Positions 7,898-15,173 of a DNA stretch of 64,000 bases are shown in pieces. Positions within the stretch are counted from its first letter, which is position 1; the number at the start of each line of letters is the position of its first letter. Under the pieces are notes generated by a model that saw only the letters and a program-made list of their open reading frames with translations, did not search any database and was not told where the DNA came from. The DNA is from Vulcanimicrobiota bacterium (GTDB taxonomy: Bacteria > Vulcanimicrobiota > Vulcanimicrobiia > Vulcanimicrobiales > Vulcanimicrobiaceae). A program made the position numbers and the translations under genes. The stretch lies in NCBI GenBank assembly GCA_003161435.1, contig PMOS01000012.1, forward strand, positions 1 to 64,000. The letters are read 5' to 3'.

Positions 7898-8455
7898 TCA
7901 GGTTTTTGCCAACTCCGCTTCGATCGTCTCGATCAGGGCCGGATCGTCGGGCGCGACATCGGGCGCGAACCGCGCGACGACCGTGCCGTTACGGCCGACG
8001 ACGAACTTCTCGAAGTTCCACAGGATGTCGTCGGGCTTGCGTTCCGTTATCAGCCCCTTCGACTCCAGCCGCGCTTCGAGTTGGCTATCGGGCTTCTTGC
8101 GCGCGTGCGGATGCGCGGCGATGAGTCCGTCGTAGAGCGGATGGCGCCCGTCGCCCTTGACGACGATTTTCTCGAACAGCGGAAACGTCACCGAGAACTG
8201 CGTCTCGCAGAACTGCGCGATCTCGTCGTTCGTGCCGGGCTCCTGCGCACCGAACTGGTTGGCCGGGAAGCCCATCACGGCGAAGCCGCGATCGCGGTAG
8301 CGTTCGTACAGACTCTGTAACCCCGAGTACTGGGGCGTTAATCCGCACTGAGACGCGACGTTCACGATCAGGAGGACGTCCCCACCAAACTCTGCCAGGC
8401 GCGTCTCGGAACCGTCGATCCGCCGCAGCGGGATCTCGTGCAATGTATCGGTCAT
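7898..8455 (-). CDS. Glutathione peroxidase family protein (likely thioredoxin-type)
   Basis: It reduces peroxides. The peroxidatic cysteine is C37 in NVASQCGLT. The partner residues are Gln in FPANQFGAQEPG (residues 63-74) and Trp-Asn in WNFEKF. C83 in QFCETQFSVTFPLF occupies the place of the resolving cysteine of thioredoxin-dependent GPx enzymes, so thioredoxin rather than glutathione is the likely reductant. At 185 residues it is a little longer than the usual 160 because of an insert rich in charged residues (HARKKPDSQLEARLESKG) before the WNF motif. No signal peptide, so it is cytoplasmic. An incomplete second copy lies at 5084-5273. Confidence 0.9.
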   Translation of the reverse strand: MTDTLHEIPLRRIDGSETRLAEFGGDVLLIVNVASQCGLTPQYSGLQSLYERYRDRGFAVMGFPANQFGAQEPGTNDEIAQFCETQFSVTFPLFEKIVVKGDGRHPLYDGLIAAHPHARKKPDSQLEARLESKGLITERKPDDILWNFEKFVVGRNGTVVARFAPDVAPDDPALIETIEAELAKT

Positions 8456-8501
8456 GCTGCGTCCTTCGCCGACGGGTTCCCAAACCTCCCGGGTCGGACG
8501 A

Positions 8502-8966
8502 TCAGCCGCCGGCGAGCACGTCGCCCAGCTTGTCGAGGCTCTGGCTCCAGCCTTGCTCCATGCCGCCGAGCGCTTCGGCTGCTTCGGGCGTCGACCGCAG
8601 CACGAACGCTTGCGTCGTCACTTCGGTCTTGCCGTCGCGCTCGACAAACGTCGTGACCTGACGGATATCGAACGAGACGTTGCCGTCGTGCTCTACGGAC
8701 GTCGTCCAGACGAGTCGCTCGGGTGCGACGACTTCGTCGAAGACGGCTTCCATCGGATAGAGGCTGCCGTCGGGAGACTCCATCGTGACGCGCAGCATAC
8801 CGCCGGGCCGCGCATCGACCTCGCAGACCGGATTCGTGAAACCCTTCGGCCCGAACCACTGTGCGAGCCGCTCCGCCTCGGTCCAGGCTTGCCACACGAG
8901 CCGGCGCGGCGCGTCGAAGACGCGCACGATGGTCATGTCCGGACGGGCACTAGCGTTTTCGACCAC
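8502..8966 (-). CDS. SRPBCC (AHSA1/ATPase-activator-like) domain protein
   Basis: A 154-residue helix-grip-fold protein. It shows the family signature RVFDAPRRLVWQAWTEAERL then AQWFGPKGF near the N-terminus, the central PGGMLRVTMESPDG and YPMEAVFDEVVAPERLVWT, and the C-terminal amphipathic helix GGMEQGWSQSLDKLGDVLAG that closes the ligand cavity. The family binds hydrophobic ligands or acts as a cochaperone-like domain. The specific ligand cannot be told from sequence. The start lies 17 bases inside the end of the ArsR gene, the common ArsR-AHSA1 arrangement in which the repressor controls both genes. Confidence 0.85.
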   Translation of the reverse strand: MVENASARPDMTIVRVFDAPRRLVWQAWTEAERLAQWFGPKGFTNPVCEVDARPGGMLRVTMESPDGSLYPMEAVFDEVVAPERLVWTTSVEHDGNVSFDIRQVTTFVERDGKTEVTTQAFVLRSTPEAAEALGGMEQGWSQSLDKLGDVLAGG

Positions 8967-9312
8967 GGTTCTTCTCCTTCGCTTGCACGTCGATCAAATA
9001 GTCGTCGAGACGGTCGAAGCTCGTGTCCCAAAAGCGGCGATAGTTCTGAACCCACTCCGCGACGTCACGCATCGGTCCCGCGTCGAGCTTGCACGGTCGC
9101 CACTGCGCCGAGCGCCCGCGCGCGATCAAGCCGGCGCGTTCCAACACCTTGAGGTGCTTGGACACCGCCGGCAGCGTCATGCGAAACGGCTTGGCAAGCT
9201 CGGTCACCGACGTCTCCCCCGACGCCAGCCGCGCGAGGATCGCCCGCCGCGTCGGGTCGGCGAGGGCGGCAAGGGTCGTGCTCAGGCGGTCTGACGCGGC
9301 GTTAGAAACCAT
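8950..9312 (-). CDS. ArsR-family transcriptional repressor
   Basis: A 120-residue winged-helix regulator. LAALADPTRRAILARLASGE leads into the helix-turn-helix (SVTELAKPFRMTLPAVSKHL) and the wing (KVLERAGLIARGRSAQWRPC). It lacks the ELCVC-type metal-binding cysteines of the ArsR/SmtB metal sensors, as is usual for members paired with AHSA1 proteins, so the inducer is unknown. It overlaps the AHSA1 gene downstream by 17 bases. An AT-rich imperfect palindrome directly upstream (9317-9340) is a likely autoregulatory operator. A second pair of the same design lies at 12449-13200. Confidence 0.9.
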   Translation of the reverse strand: MVSNAASDRLSTTLAALADPTRRAILARLASGETSVTELAKPFRMTLPAVSKHLKVLERAGLIARGRSAQWRPCKLDAGPMRDVAEWVQNYRRFWDTSFDRLDDYLIDVQAKEKNRGRKR

Positions 9313-9316
9313 CTCG

Positions 9317-9340
9317 TTAAGTAACCTATTGGTATAATAC
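9317..9340. promoter_or_regulatory. Candidate ArsR operator/promoter
   Basis: An AT-rich island (TTAAGTAACCTATTGGTATA then ATAC) in otherwise GC-rich DNA, starting 4 bases upstream of the ArsR start codon. It contains an imperfect inverted repeat (TAACC...GGTATA around TATT) and, on the plus strand, a perfect TATAAT at 9333-9338 that could serve the ModA-like gene starting at 9433. Position and composition fit an ArsR binding site. The assignment is inference. Confidence 0.4.
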
Positions 9341-9432
9341 GGCCCGCGAGCGCCCGCGTCAACCCCGGCCTCCGCCCGATACCCACTCGCCGGCAGCGCA
9401 GGAAGGCTGCTTGGGGCGGCGGACCTTCGTGC

Positions 9433-10221
9433 ATGTTCATGTCGCGCGTTCTGGCCGCCGTCGCGGCCCTGCTGCTCTTCGCGGGCTCGGCGACGCGCGC
9501 CAACGCCGCCGACGTCAACGTGATGATCTCCGGCGGCTTTTCAGCGGCGCTTCGTGACCTCGCGCCGGACTTCGAGCGTGCGACCGGCAATCATGTCGTG
9601 ATGATCTCCGGTCCGTCGATGGGGAACACGCCGCAAGCGATTCCCGCGCGGCTCGAGCGCGGCGAACAAGCCGACGTCGTCATCATGGTCGGCTATGCTC
9701 TCGACGGTTTGATCAAGCAGGGAAGGGTCGCGGCGGACAGTCGCGTCGACCTTGCGAGATCGCGCATCGGCATGGCGGTTCGTGCAGGCGCACCGAAACC
9801 GGACATCAGCACCGTTGACGCGTTCAAGAACACGTTGCTGGCGGCAAAGTCCATCACGTATTCCGACAGCGCGAGCGGCGTCTATCTTTCGACCGAGCTG
9901 TTTTCCCGCCTGGGCATCGCCGACCAGCTCAAGAGCAAGAGCACCATGATCCCGGCCGACCCTGTCGGGAACGTCGTTGCCCGCGGTGACGCCGAAATCG
10001 GCTTCCAACAGATCAGCGAGCTGCTTCCGGTCGCGGGGATCGACGTCGTCGGACCGATACCGGCCGAACTTCAAAAGATCACGACCTTCTCCGGTGGGCT
10101 CGTCACCGGCGCGCAGCATGCCGACGCCGGCAAGGCACTCCTCGCCTTTCTGCGCGCACCCGCGGGCGCGGCCGCAGTCGTCAGGTCCGGCATGGAACCG
10201 ATCACCGCAATGGTGAAGTAA
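9433..10221 (+). CDS. ModA-like extracellular substrate-binding protein (orphan)
   Basis: A 262-residue periplasmic protein with a Sec signal (cleavage near ANA-ADV, residue 25). The fold pattern matches the molybdate-binding ModA family: VNVMISGGFSAALRDLAPDF, an anion-site serine/glycine stretch ISGPSMGNTPQAIPARL, ERGEQADVVIMVG, and a hinge region with SDSASGVYLSTELFSRLGI. ModB and ModC are absent on both sides, so it is an orphan. Many such orphans are annotated only as substrate-binding proteins, and their ligand may be another anion or organic acid. A second ATG at 9439 is an equally possible start. It is convergent with the hydrolase gene downstream. Confidence 0.75.
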   Translation: MFMSRVLAAVAALLLFAGSATRANAADVNVMISGGFSAALRDLAPDFERATGNHVVMISGPSMGNTPQAIPARLERGEQADVVIMVGYALDGLIKQGRVAADSRVDLARSRIGMAVRAGAPKPDISTVDAFKNTLLAAKSITYSDSASGVYLSTELFSRLGIADQLKSKSTMIPADPVGNVVARGDAEIGFQQISELLPVAGIDVVGPIPAELQKITTFSGGLVTGAQHADAGKALLAFLRAPAGAAAVVRSGMEPITAMVK

Positions 10222-10251
10222 CGCGAATAGCGCTAGGGCACGTTCTGCGCG

Positions 10252-11112
10252 CTACACGAAGCGCTTGACGAACGCGAGTGCCTTTTCCGCGACCTCTTGC
10301 CAGCCGCTGTCGATCGTGAGCGCGTGCCCGCGATTGGGGATCTCGACGATCTCGGTGACGCCTGGATTGCGCCTCTGGATATTGAACGATGCATTCGCGA
10401 TCGCCCAAGGCACGACATGATCCTTTTCGCCGGAGACGATCAGCAGCGGCCCGCGCTCCGGGTTGTTCTCGACCTTCACCTCCGACCACGGATTGAGGTT
10501 CGCGGTCGCGGCCTCGAACAGCGGTACACCTGACGCCGGCACGGCGAACGTCGCGTAGAGTTCCTTGGCCTCGTCCTCGCCGACGGCGTTGGCAAAGCCG
10601 TAGCGGAACTGCTCGTACGTCAGCGGGACCGCGCGGTTGCGGTTGGCGGGGTTGCCGAGCACCGGCCAAGCGGACTTCAACGACGAGAGCGGCAGCGGCA
10701 GCACGCCCTGAAACGGCGCGGGATCGATCGCCACCGTTGCCGACGCCAGTCCGCGCCCGGCCAGCATCTGCACGAGCAGACCTCCAAACGAATGACCGAT
10801 GATCGCCGGCTTCTGCTCGAGGCCGCGAATGATCTCGGCAAAGTGGTCGGCGACTTGTCCGACGGTCTTGTGCGCGAACACCTCGGGATGCGCCTTCGCA
10901 TCATCGACCGTCTCCGGGTCGTCCGGCCAGCCGGGTGTGAGCGCGGTGTAGCCGGCCGCTTCGAACAGCGCCGCCCAGCGATCCCAACTGCTCGGCAGCA
11001 GCCAGAGGCCGTGCACGAAGACAACCGGTCGCAACCCGGTCGCGTTCGCGCGCTCGACCTGACTCGCTTCGTGCTCGATGATCGTGCTCACGAAACCTCC
11101 GGTGCGGCGCAT
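10252..11112 (-). CDS. Alpha/beta-fold hydrolase
   Basis: A 286-residue cytoplasmic hydrolase. VVFVHGLWLLPSSWDRWAAL carries the oxyanion-hole HG. The nucleophile elbow is GHSFGG (Ser near residue 108). The acid is probably Asp in SGEKDHVVP, and the base is His in NRGHALTID. The long segment between the elbow and the acid (PFQGVLPLPLSSLKSAWPVL...) is a helical cap domain. The substrate cannot be told; esterases, lactonases and haloperoxidase-like proteins share this layout. An alternative GTG start lies seven codons in. No operon partner is evident. Confidence 0.85.
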   Translation of the reverse strand: MRRTGGFVSTIIEHEASQVERANATGLRPVVFVHGLWLLPSSWDRWAALFEAAGYTALTPGWPDDPETVDDAKAHPEVFAHKTVGQVADHFAEIIRGLEQKPAIIGHSFGGLLVQMLAGRGLASATVAIDPAPFQGVLPLPLSSLKSAWPVLGNPANRNRAVPLTYEQFRYGFANAVGEDEAKELYATFAVPASGVPLFEAATANLNPWSEVKVENNPERGPLLIVSGEKDHVVPWAIANASFNIQRRNPGVTEIVEIPNRGHALTIDSGWQEVAEKALAFVKRFV

Positions 11113-11131
11113 CGATGCCGCGTTGCTTGCG

Positions 11132-11905
11132 CTAGGGCGAGTCCGAAACCAGCGAGAGCGTCGTGGGATCGAGATCGTAGTTTCCCGGCCCGACCATGTC
11201 GTTCGGGAACGCGCAGATCACGCTGTTGTCCGGACCCCAGATGACGACCAGGTTATCCGCCCCGCACGGCGTCTGTTGCAGCCCGTAGTTCTGTAAGAGC
11301 TGTGCACCTGGACTGTCGGGTTCGACCTGATACGACGGATAGTACACCTGGCTTTGAGAGTCGGCGATGTAACCGTACAGCAGCGCGCTCGCCAATGCTC
11401 CGATTGCGAACGGCCCCCAGAAACCGCCGCCCCAATACGTCGGTGCCGGTTGCCACGCGAGCCCGCGGTTCCATTGCCAATTGCCGCTCCAATGGCGCGG
11501 GTTCTGGACCACCGGACCGTGAGCACGGCCCTGGTACGGTCCGCGGCCCGTGGTGGTGAAGGGCGCACGCCGGAAGTTCGGCGCAGGGCGCGTGTTTCCA
11601 GGCTGCTGCTGCGCGATCGGCGGTCGCTGTTGTGTGATCGGCGGCCGCTGCTGCGTGATCGGCGGCGTGCGAACGTTGACGTCGTGATTGAAGTTGAAGC
11701 CTTGCGGCGGCGGCTGCACCGTTCGAGGTGGCGGCGCTGGCCGGGGTGGCGGCGCAGCCTGGCGAGGCGGCGGCGCGGCTTGGCGAGGTGGCGGCGCAGC
11801 CTGGCGAGGCGGCGGCGGCTGACGATTGGGCGGGGCGGCAAACGCCGCGGCCGGCATCGCTGCGATCAGCGCAAGCGCCACAGCTTTCGACACGACGCGC
11901 CTCAT
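11132..11905 (-). CDS. Secreted proline-rich repeat protein
   Basis: A 257-residue protein with a Sec signal (cleavage after AFA, residue 23). Residues 25-62 are tandem PPPRQAA repeats (three near-perfect units and variants). A second short repeat, PPITQQR, occurs near residue 80. The rest is rich in Trp, Tyr, Asn and Gly (HWSGNWQWNRGLAWQPAPTY) with a hydrophobic glycine/alanine segment, GPFAIGALASALLYGYIADS, that could cross a membrane. The C-terminal 60 residues hold two cysteines. The Pro/Arg repeats suggest an extended stalk or surface-binding tail. Function is unknown. The start overlaps the upstream gene by 4 bases (ATGA), so they are co-expressed. Confidence 0.65.
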   Translation of the reverse strand: MRRVVSKAVALALIAAMPAAAFAAPPNRQPPPPRQAAPPPRQAAPPPRQAAPPPRPAPPPRTVQPPPQGFNFNHDVNVRTPPITQQRPPITQQRPPIAQQQPGNTRPAPNFRRAPFTTTGRGPYQGRAHGPVVQNPRHWSGNWQWNRGLAWQPAPTYWGGGFWGPFAIGALASALLYGYIADSQSQVYYPSYQVEPDSPGAQLLQNYGLQQTPCGADNLVVIWGPDNSVICAFPNDMVGPGNYDLDPTTLSLVSDSP

Positions 11906-12363
11906 TTCGGCACCTCGTCGAGCGAGCCGCGCACCGAGACGAAGGTTCCGCGCGCCGTTCGGAACGCGACGAGCACGTTCTGCGGCGGGAGCTGTTCGCC
12001 GGAATGCGGCAACGGTTCAGCCGCTGCCGAAAGGTTCAGGTACACCGTGCCGTGATCGACCGCAATGTTGTGAACCTGACCGTGCTGACGAAGCGTCACT
12101 GTATCGGTCAGGCAGCGTTGCAACTCGCCGGCAAACGAACACGCCCCGTTGACCACTTTGAGCACGCCGCGATGGTCGGCACTGGTGATCCAAAGGGTCT
12201 TCCCGACGAGCCGCAAGTGCGCGTCGCGATAAACTTGGACCGTACCGTCGCTCTGTTGTATCCGCGTTACGCCGTCCGCGTCTGCGCGAACACCAGTTGC
12301 GACGAGGAGGAGGACGAACCCGGCGACCGCGCCGAGCACAGGGCGGAAAACACCATTTCGCAC
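11902..12363 (-). CDS. Small secreted protein of unknown function
   Basis: A 153-residue protein with a Sec signal (MRNGVFRPVLGAVAGFVLLL, cleavage near VRA-DAD at residue 28). The mature part looks beta-rich: TRIQQSDGTVQVYRDAHLRL, KTLWITSADHRGVLKVVNGA, and NIAVDHGTVYLNLS. Two cysteines (ACSFAGELQRC) probably pair. It forms a two-gene unit with the proline-rich protein, whose start overlaps its stop by 4 bases, so a shared envelope role is likely. I do not recognise a family. Confidence 0.6.
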   Translation of the reverse strand: MRNGVFRPVLGAVAGFVLLLVATGVRADADGVTRIQQSDGTVQVYRDAHLRLVGKTLWITSADHRGVLKVVNGACSFAGELQRCLTDTVTLRQHGQVHNIAVDHGTVYLNLSAAAEPLPHSGEQLPPQNVLVAFRTARGTFVSVRGSLDEVPK

Positions 12364-12448
12364 CCGGAAACCTTCGGAGCCACGTCAGAACCCCCTCGCC
12401 CGCGCCGGTCCCCGCCAACGAGGGACCGACGCGGTTCTCAGGAGTTTC

Positions 12449-12856
12449 TCAGCTTCCGAGGTCGATCTTCGCGAGCTGATCGAGGATGGCGCTCCAACCG
12501 CCTTCGTGACGATCGCGGGATTCGACGCTGGCGAGTTGCGCGTGCGTGAGCACCACCTCGGTTTCGCCGCCGAACGCGTTGAACTCGAGCGTCAAGAGCG
12601 AATCGTACTCGTCGGCCGGATCGTCTTCTTGCCAGCGCCAGGTCATCGAAAGGCGCTCAGGCGCGACCACTTCGCGGTACACGCCGGTCACGAGCCACCG
12701 CTCGCCGTCGGGCCGCAGCATCGTGATGCGATACGATCCGCCGGTCCGGACGTCCATCTGGACCTCCGGGACCGTCACGTCTTCCGGGCCTAGAAACGTG
12801 GCGGCGATCTCCGGTCTCGTCCACGCGGCAAAGACGCGCTCTCGCGGGGCGGTCAT
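12449..12856 (-). CDS. SRPBCC (AHSA1-like) domain protein, short N-terminus
   Basis: A 135-residue helix-grip protein. It has APRERVFAAWTRPEIAATFL, the central TGGSYRITMLRPDGERWLV and VVAPERLSMTWRWQEDDPAD, and the closing helix HEGGWSAILDQLAKIDL. The family usually has a first beta-strand of 10-15 residues before 'APRERVF'. Here the ATG falls only two residues before it, and the in-frame codons upstream do not encode such a strand. Either the protein is N-terminally shortened or it folds without that strand. The ATGA overlap with the upstream ArsR gene (4 bases) supports the start and indicates co-translation. Confidence 0.82.
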   Translation of the reverse strand: MTAPRERVFAAWTRPEIAATFLGPEDVTVPEVQMDVRTGGSYRITMLRPDGERWLVTGVYREVVAPERLSMTWRWQEDDPADEYDSLLTLEFNAFGGETEVVLTHAQLASVESRDRHEGGWSAILDQLAKIDLGS

Positions 12857-13200
12857 TTCTGCTTCTTCTTTCGTGGGGGCGAATCGTTGAGGACGTCACC
12901 GAGGCGATCGAGTACGGCGTTCCAGTACCGGCTCTGCTTGTCGATCCAGGCCGCAGCGGATCCCATCGCACTCGGCTCGAGCGTGCAGTGGTGAACGCGA
13001 CCGGCGACACGGCGCCTGAGCAGACCCGATTCCTCGAGCACGCGAACGTGCTTCGAGATGGCCGGCTGCGAGATGGCGAACCCGTCGGCGATCTCACCGA
13101 CGGTCAAGGAACCGCGCGCGAGACGCTCGACGATGCGCCGCCGCGTCGGGTCTGCCAAAGCCGAGAAAACCGTGTCCAGCCGCGCCGTATTGTTAACCAT
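12853..13200 (-). CDS. ArsR-family transcriptional repressor
   Basis: A 115-residue winged-helix protein: FSALADPTRRRIVERLARGS, then the helix-turn-helix TVGEIADGFAISQPAISKHV and the wing VLEESGLLRRRVAGRVHHCT. The C-terminal PPRKKKQK tail is strongly basic. There is no metal-binding cysteine pair in the recognition region. It overlaps the AHSA1 gene by 4 bases. A perfect 12-base palindrome starts 3 bases upstream of its start codon, so autorepression is likely. It is the second such pair in the window and differs enough from the 8950-9312 copy to be an old paralogue. Confidence 0.9.
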   Translation of the reverse strand: MVNNTARLDTVFSALADPTRRRIVERLARGSLTVGEIADGFAISQPAISKHVRVLEESGLLRRRVAGRVHHCTLEPSAMGSAAAWIDKQSRYWNAVLDRLGDVLNDSPPRKKKQK

Positions 13201-13202
13201 AG

Positions 13203-13214
13203 CGTTATATAACG
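13203..13214. promoter_or_regulatory. Candidate ArsR operator (perfect palindrome)
   Basis: CGTTATATAACG is a perfect 12-base palindrome that begins two bases after the start codon of the ArsR gene at 13200, on its upstream side, inside a short AT-rich island (13201-13225). A repressor bound here would block RNA polymerase or ribosome access to the ArsR-AHSA1 operon. This is the clearest operator candidate among the two ArsR loci. Binding is inferred. Confidence 0.5.
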
Positions 13215-13257
13215 ATAAGGTTAAACGTTCGCGATGTCAAGGCCGCAGCCGCAAATG

Positions 13258-13668
13258 TCAGACGTCGGGATAGGCGGCGATCTCGATCAAGCTGCCGTCG
13301 GGGTCGCGACAGTAGACGGAGGTCATCGGGCCGAGCGCACCTTGCTTGCGGACGGGCCCTTCGGCGATCTCGACCGCGCACGCTCGCAGGTGCGCGATGA
13401 CGTCGTCGGGCGCACTGGTCGTGATGAAGCACAGGTCGTCGCTCCCGCGCGCCGGGTTTGCTCCGGTCGGCCAGTCGGCAGGGTCCGTATCGGCCGGCCG
13501 CAGGTTGAGCTTCTGGTTGCCGAAGGACAGCGCGGTTCGCGGCGGCTGTCCGGGTTTTCCGGGCGTAAACTCGGTGCGCTGCATTCCCAGCACGCGTTGG
13601 TACCACGCCGCAGCGGCTTCGACGTCGCGGACGTTGAGCACGACGTGATCGATACGCTCTATTTTCAT
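13258..13668 (-). CDS. VOC-family (glyoxalase/bleomycin-resistance-like) protein
   Basis: I chose the ATG at 13668 because the family begins MKIERIDHVVLNVRDVEAAA. The 136 residues contain the two beta-alpha-beta-beta-beta modules of vicinal-oxygen-chelate proteins. His8 in the first strand and Glu in the last strand (SLIEIAAYPDV) are the likely metal ligands, with a middle His or Asp in LCFITTSAPDD. The pattern is close to the virulence-associated STM3117-like subgroup. The substrate is unknown. No signal peptide. It stands alone between the ArsR operator region and a divergent secreted-protein gene. Confidence 0.8.
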   Translation of the reverse strand: MKIERIDHVVLNVRDVEAAAAWYQRVLGMQRTEFTPGKPGQPPRTALSFGNQKLNLRPADTDPADWPTGANPARGSDDLCFITTSAPDDVIAHLRACAVEIAEGPVRKQGALGPMTSVYCRDPDGSLIEIAAYPDV

Positions 13669-13820
13669 CCGTGCTACATCGGCGTTTGAAGTCCAACAGC
13701 CCTGCAAATCCTCATGCTGCGTTCATTGACGCTAAGCCCGTTACCATGTTCGAGATGCACCATTGTGTCAGGTCAAGGCCAAGCGGCCGACCATCGGCCG
13801 CTGGAAGGATCACCGCAATC

Positions 13821-14132
13821 ATGTTCAAGCATCTTTCGAAGATCGTCACCGCCACCGGGATGGCAGCCGCACTCGCCGTCGGCATGATACCGAAGCCCGC
13901 CGCAGCGAGCACGCAATCCACCGTCAACACCATTCTCGGCGCGGCCGCACTCGTCGGAGGCATCGTCCTCTACAACAACTACGAGCACAAGGAGCAGGCT
14001 GCCAACAGCGTCGTCGGCTACACCCGCAACGGCGGCACCGTCTACGGTGACGGCCGGATCGTGATGCCGACCCGCCAGACGTTCCGGCCGAACGGCAACG
14101 GCCGGAACGCGTGGGGCGACCACAGCCGCTAG
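13821..14132 (+). CDS. Small secreted/membrane protein, 103 aa, related to 26354-26665
   Basis: The ATG at 13821 is preceded by GGAAGGAT (13803-13810) and starts a signal sequence, MFKHLSKIVTATGMAAALAV. After PKPAAASTQSTVN comes a hydrophobic glycine/alanine segment TILGAAALVGGIVLYNNY that could be a single membrane helix or glycine-zipper strand. A polar, Arg/Gly/Asn-rich tail follows. The protein at 26354-26665 has exactly the same length and layout (P-x-P-A-x-A, then ST, then GAAAL...G...Y). The two form a small family in this genome. Function is unknown. The phosphatase gene ends only 2 bases downstream, convergent. Confidence 0.6.
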   Translation: MFKHLSKIVTATGMAAALAVGMIPKPAAASTQSTVNTILGAAALVGGIVLYNNYEHKEQAANSVVGYTRNGGTVYGDGRIVMPTRQTFRPNGNGRNAWGDHSR

Positions 14133-14134
14133 CG

Positions 14135-14950
14135 CTACTCGATCGCTTCGATCGAGATCGGGCTCATGACCCTCTCGGACGCCCGGCGCGCCGGCGCAAG
14201 CGTCGAGACGCGGCTGTTCCAGCGGGGGGGCGTTCTGACGGTCAGGATGGCGACGTCGTCTGCGGCGGCGGAGGTAGAGAGGATCTGCCGCACGATCGTT
14301 TGCGCGGCATTGCTGCGCGGCTTTCCGTACGCGTGCAAGGCAGCTCGATGGAGCTGCTCTTCGCCTTTGATGGGATCACGATCGTGCTCGGTGACACCGT
14401 CGGTGTAGAACACGATCAGGGTGCGCGGCGGCACGTCGATGACGTGCGAGATCGCCGTGTGCTCGCCCCCGATTCCTAGCGGCACGTCGGCTGGATAGCG
14501 TTCCAGGAAGGTGCAACCGCGCGGGCCGACCGTGAGCGGCGGCGGGTGTCCGGCGTTCGCGAAGGTCAGCGTATTCGCTAGCGTATCGAGCAGGGCGACC
14601 ACAGCCGTCACCGGCACCGCGCGCTCGTGGCGGCATGCGATGACGTTGGCCCGTTTGAGGATGGCGGCCGGATCGCAGAACTCTCGGGCCGTCGTGTCGA
14701 TGACTTCACGCATCGCGACCATCTCGTTGGAGGCGCCGACGCCGTGACCGCAGACGTCTCCGATCGAGAACACGAGAACATGGTCGGAGATCGCAAAGAC
14801 CTCGCACCAATCGCCGCCGGCGGGATGATTGCCGGCGGGGGCGTTCCAGATGGTGAGTGCCGCACCGCGAAACAATGCGCTCGAAGCCGGCGACTTGGGC
14901 CGTCGTCGCTCTCCCCCGTTCGAAGGACGATCGTGGCCTCGATTGCGCAT
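14135..14950 (-). CDS. PP2C-type SpoIIE-family serine phosphatase
   Basis: A soluble 271-residue protein that is essentially a single SpoIIE/RsbU-type PPM phosphatase domain. Metal-binding motifs are visible: AGGDWCEVFAISDH, SIGDVCGHGVGASNEMVAMR, the FANAGHPPPLTV motif, IVFYTDGVTEHD, and the C-terminal ADDVAILTVR. Such enzymes dephosphorylate anti-sigma-factor antagonists in partner-switching stress signalling. There is no sensor domain and no neighbouring RsbW/RsbV genes. I chose the ATG at 14950; a TTG at 15019 would add 23 residues without domain character. The 154 bases upstream contain a short perfect inverted repeat (CCTACC-TG-GGTAGG, 15109-15122) of unknown role. Confidence 0.85.
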   Translation of the reverse strand: MRNRGHDRPSNGGERRRPKSPASSALFRGAALTIWNAPAGNHPAGGDWCEVFAISDHVLVFSIGDVCGHGVGASNEMVAMREVIDTTAREFCDPAAILKRANVIACRHERAVPVTAVVALLDTLANTLTFANAGHPPPLTVGPRGCTFLERYPADVPLGIGGEHTAISHVIDVPPRTLIVFYTDGVTEHDRDPIKGEEQLHRAALHAYGKPRSNAAQTIVRQILSTSAAADDVAILTVRTPPRWNSRVSTLAPARRASERVMSPISIEAIE

Positions 14951-15173
14951 GCTAGCGCGCCGAGGTGTTTCGGACGATGAACGTAGGTGCGGCGAAACGG
15001 ACCACGATGCGTCCCGCAATTCTCGCCCGCGACGTAGCGCGCGATTCGTCCCTTAAAATGCCGGCTCGGCAACCCGCTAACGAGTAACCGGCTCGGTGGA
15101 CCTCCGATCCTACCTGGGTAGGCCGAACTCTGCTATCACTTTCTGATCAAATGCTCAACGAAGCGGGCGCTGC

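Noticed and set aside
11700-11830. Short tandem repeats resembling a CRISPR array
   Set aside because: The 21-base periodicity comes from the PPPRQAA codons of the proline-rich protein; there are no unique spacers and no cas genes.
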